Shown piece by piece: positions 5,007-7,273 of a stretch of 7,273 nucleotides of DNA. How positions within the stretch are numbered: the first letter of the stretch is position 1; every line of letters begins with the position of its first letter. The notes under the pieces were generated by a model. That model was given only the letters and a program-made list of their open reading frames with translations. It did not search any database and had not been told where the DNA came from. The position numbers and the translations under genes were made by a program. Source of the DNA: Methanomicrobia archaeon (GTDB lineage: Archaea; Halobacteriota; Syntropharchaeia; Alkanophagales; Methanospirareceae); contig JAFGKP010000073.1 of assembly GCA_016928455.1 (NCBI GenBank), positions 1 through 7,273 of the forward strand. Reading direction: 5' to 3'.

Positions 5007-7273
5007 ATGACAATCAATAAGTGGGTACTCCTGGGAACGGTTGGTGTGCTGTGTCTTTTTCTTGCAATGGCTTCGCTCGTTCAGCCACAAGAAACGAGTT
5101 CGATAACCATAGGGGTGCCAACTGAAGTCAACCAGTGTGAGCCTTATCCCTATACGGTCACTATAAGCGCCGAGGCGAAATACCCGCTTAACCTGACAGT
5201 CACGATTCCCGCCGGTTTTATGTATAACGCTAATTCCTCACAGGTTAATTTCTCCGGGAGTATTCAGAATATAGAGCCCGCCCAAACCGCCAACGGTACA
5301 AATTTGACCTGGGACTTTGCTAATCAGGCCAGTGGCGTTAACGTTACGAGCGTCGGCTTCAATCTCACACCAGGCTGTGGCGCGGAGAGTGGAAAGCGGC
5401 TCCGCGCTTTGGTTTATTATAACGATTGTACCACGGGTACCAAAAATTCAGCTTCTATCCTGGTGAATGAACCGTTCGTTACCTTAACCATCAACCCTGA
5501 AGTCGTGGAGGCACATCTCAATGATACCGTTACCTATGCGATCGTCGTGAAAAATACCGGGTTCAGCCCTGCCTACAATGTCTCGCTCAACCTCACGCTC
5601 ACCAATCTCGCGCTCGTTAATATCAGCACGAATAGTATGAGCTGGTCGTATTCCAAACTCAATGTAAGCGAGACGAGGACCGAGACGATTAACGTCACCG
5701 TGGCGGCCTGCGATAACCAATTCATGAACGTGAACATGTCGCAGAGTTGCCTGGGTGCAGTGTGCCAATCGAGCTTCGCCAAGGGCAGTATTCGGTTCAT
5801 TCCGCGGATACCTTTGGTGAAGATCGTGCCCCACAATGTACTCGTTGAGTACTGCCAGAATACGTCTGTGCAGGTGAACCTGAGCAATGAAGGTGATAGC
5901 GGCGCGTATGATCTGTATCTACGGATGGTCGGGCTGCCGAGTGCATACGTCTCGAATCCGAACGCGACCTTTTATACGAGCAATAGCACCTTTTCCATTG
6001 GCGATATCCCGCCCAACGGCAGCTTCAACCTGACCTTCGACTTTGGCATGAGCTATGGCAATTGCACCGATCCCGGGAGCGGAACGATTGCGGTATTCCC
6101 CACGTACTATGATGAGTGTAGGAACTTCTGGGCGCCACCGGTCAATCTCTTCCGCTATGAGTTCAACGCGAGCTCGAGACCCAGCTTGGCGGCGTCGAAA
6201 ACCGCGAATAGATCTTCGCTCTACTTTGGCGAAGAGGTGACCTTTAATCTAAGCGCCACGTATACCCGAGGCAGTTGTCCAAACAATTCGGTCAATGTGA
6301 CGGTCACTGATCACTACCACGAGAAGTTAGTGGTCATTGATGCTGGCAATGGCACGGTCGATGCACTCAACCACACGATCACGTGGCTCAATCTCCAGTT
6401 GAATGACAGCGTTCCCTGGACCACTACCCTGCAGTTCAGCGCGAACGTGACCTGTGGCTGCGGTCAAACGCTGGACAACTCGCTGAATGTCATTGCGGGG
6501 ACAGATTGCTGCAACTGCCCGCTCAATGCCAGCGCCTCTGACTCCGTCATTGTAGAATGTTATAATGCAACTCTCTTCACGAGCAGTAAAACCGCGACCC
6601 CGTCACCGCAGGAGGTGTGCCGCAACATTACCTACAACACCACCTACGTCTTCGCACAGATGCTCAACTGGAGTGATCTCTGGTTCATGGAAGCGGGGAA
6701 CAATAATCAGAGGTTCCCTGACAACTCCATGAGTGGTACAGCCTACTTTGTGGTGAATGGATCCTGCAATCAATCCCGGACCATCACGTTGGGCCAGTGG
6801 CTGAATCTGAGCTTTTTGAGTGTCTGTTCTGACAGGACCTATCCCGGTACGACCCTTGATATCACGTACACTTTGAAGCAGAATGATGACGGGAGTTTCC
6901 CTGACTGGTCGTATCTTAATATTTCAGGCTATCCTAACACCGATTGCCCTGATCCCGGTATTTATCGTGAGGCGGGGTTTGTTACCGTCGATCGGCCTGC
7001 TCTCTCCATCGCAGTTGACATCGCCGACTGGATCAATGTCTGTGAGGAATATAATGTGACGATAACCGCCACGAAATCTGGCGTGTTCCCTGTCTACAAC
7101 GTCACTATCTACTACAACGACTCACTGTACCGCTACATTGAGAACACGACGAATATGAGCGGGTTCAAGGATGAGGAGAATGAGAGTATCAGCTCATTCG
7201 AGCCGACGCGGAATGGTACCAACTTGAGCTGGTACCTGGGCAATCTCTCCGCGGGCGGAACGATCCGGTTCAG
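5007..7273 (+). CDS. Large secreted DUF11-like repeat surface protein, heavily N-glycosylatable, C-terminus outside window
   Basis: The frame is open from ATG 5007 to the window edge, 755 codons, with no stop. The protein starts with a signal peptide: MTINK, a hydrophobic stretch WVLLGTVGVLCLFLAMASLV, then polar QPQETSS, so export through Sec is expected. The rest is beta-rich and Thr/Ser/Asn-rich. I count close to fifty N-x-S/T sequons and 21 cysteines after the signal peptide. DUF11/CARDB-like (immunoglobulin-fold) repeats can be read: VTLTINPEVVEAHLNDTVTY near 155, SKTANRSSLYFGEEVTFNLS at 397, and SSKTATPSPQEVC near 526; the last two are about 130 residues apart. A different unit near residue 44 recurs near 679. 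Likely role: S-layer component, adhesin or extracellular matrix protein; the anchor would lie beyond the window. Transcribed from its own leaderless promoter, opposite to the kleisin operon. The exact function cannot be read from the sequence. Confidence 0.88.
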   Translation, partial: MTINKWVLLGTVGVLCLFLAMASLVQPQETSSITIGVPTEVNQCEPYPYTVTISAEAKYPLNLTVTIPAGFMYNANSSQVNFSGSIQNIEPAQTANGTNLTWDFANQASGVNVTSVGFNLTPGCGAESGKRLRALVYYNDCTTGTKNSASILVNEPFVTLTINPEVVEAHLNDTVTYAIVVKNTGFSPAYNVSLNLTLTNLALVNISTNSMSWSYSKLNVSETRTETINVTVAACDNQFMNVNMSQSCLGAVCQSSFAKGSIRFIPRIPLVKIVPHNVLVEYCQNTSVQVNLSNEGDSGAYDLYLRMVGLPSAYVSNPNATFYTSNSTFSIGDIPPNGSFNLTFDFGMSYGNCTDPGSGTIAVFPTYYDECRNFWAPPVNLFRYEFNASSRPSLAASKTANRSSLYFGEEVTFNLSATYTRGSCPNNSVNVTVTDHYHEKLVVIDAGNGTVDALNHTITWLNLQLNDSVPWTTTLQFSANVTCGCGQTLDNSLNVIAGTDCCNCPLNASASDSVIVECYNATLFTSSKTATPSPQEVCRNITYNTTYVFAQMLNWSDLWFMEAGNNNQRFPDNSMSGTAYFVVNGSCNQSRTITLGQWLNLSFLSVCSDRTYPGTTLDITYTLKQNDDGSFPDWSYLNISGYPNTDCPDPGIYREAGFVTVDRPALSIAVDIADWINVCEEYNVTITATKSGVFPVYNVTIYYNDSLYRYIENTTNMSGFKDEENESISSFEPTRNGTNLSWYLGNLSAGGTIRF
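5130..5382 (+). repeat. Internal protein repeat, copy 1 of surface protein
   Basis: Residues 42-125. The unit starts NQCEPYPYTVTISAE, continues YPLNLTVTIPAGF and includes NGTNLTWDF (from residue 96), ending near FNLTPGC. It matches the unit at the right edge of the window in the order and approximate spacing of motifs (first Cys to NGTNL is 52 residues here, 57 there). DNA identity is not high, so this is a diverged domain duplication and not a recent tandem repeat. Confidence 0.5.
7035..7273 (+). repeat. Internal protein repeat, copy 2 of surface protein (cut by window edge)
   Basis: From residue 677: NVCEEYNVTITATKSG, then FPVYNVTIYYNDS, then NGTNLSWYLGNLSAGG from residue 736. It repeats the C-E-x-Y-x-V-T opening, the second N-x-T strand and the NGTNL[TS]W motif of copy 1. 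The copy runs off the window, so its end and any further copies are not visible. Confidence 0.5.

Noticed and set aside
5484..5887. Two minus-strand frames of 116 and 104 codons opposite the surface-protein gene
   Set aside because: The plus-strand frame is continuous from a signal peptide onward with repeat structure. The opposite frames have no ribosome-binding site, promoter or motif.

Overview
The window looks like a piece of a euryarchaeal chromosome, probably from a methanogen-related or alkane/methane-oxidising lineage such as Methanomicrobia, Syntropharchaeia or ANME-1; the lineage is an inference. The evidence is a Hef-type helicase, an archaeal-style diadenylate cyclase, an archaeal pantoate kinase, TATA-type promoters placed so that two transcripts would be leaderless, and a large secreted protein rich in N-glycosylation sequons. 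I see no tRNA, rRNA, CRISPR array or insertion sequence.

Layout. Positions 1-1415 (minus) hold the N-terminal helicase part of Hef, cut by the window edge. Positions 1536-2123 (minus) encode a compact protein that is almost only a c-di-AMP synthase (DAC) domain. It shares a short divergent promoter region with the pantoate kinase gene at 2180-3115 (plus). That gene meets a leftward operon tail to tail, the two stop codons sharing one CTAG. The leftward operon, read from 4736 down to 3112, encodes a kleisin (ScpA-like), a tandem winged-helix 'kite' protein (ScpB-like, with an Nse3/MAGE flavour) and an 81-residue zinc-ribbon protein. A 270-base intergenic region with several TATA-like elements follows. 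From 5007 to the right edge runs one long gene for a secreted, Cys- and Asn-rich, repeat-built surface protein, truncated at 755 codons.

How the genes relate. Kleisin and kite are the two non-SMC subunits of a chromosome-folding complex; their coding regions overlap by 67 bases, so they are very likely made together, and the SMC subunit itself is not in this window. Hef acts at stalled replication forks, so two chromosome-maintenance units lie within a few kilobases, with a nucleotide-second-messenger enzyme just upstream of hef. Pantoate kinase is a housekeeping step of archaeal coenzyme A synthesis and has no obvious functional tie to its neighbours. The surface protein belongs to the cell envelope and is transcribed from its own promoter.

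The point most worth following is the kleisin-kite-zinc-ribbon operon: by eye the kite protein resembles the eukaryotic Smc5/6 subunit Nse3 (MAGE family) at least as much as bacterial ScpB. All family assignments come from reading motifs and recalled family patterns, without database searches.
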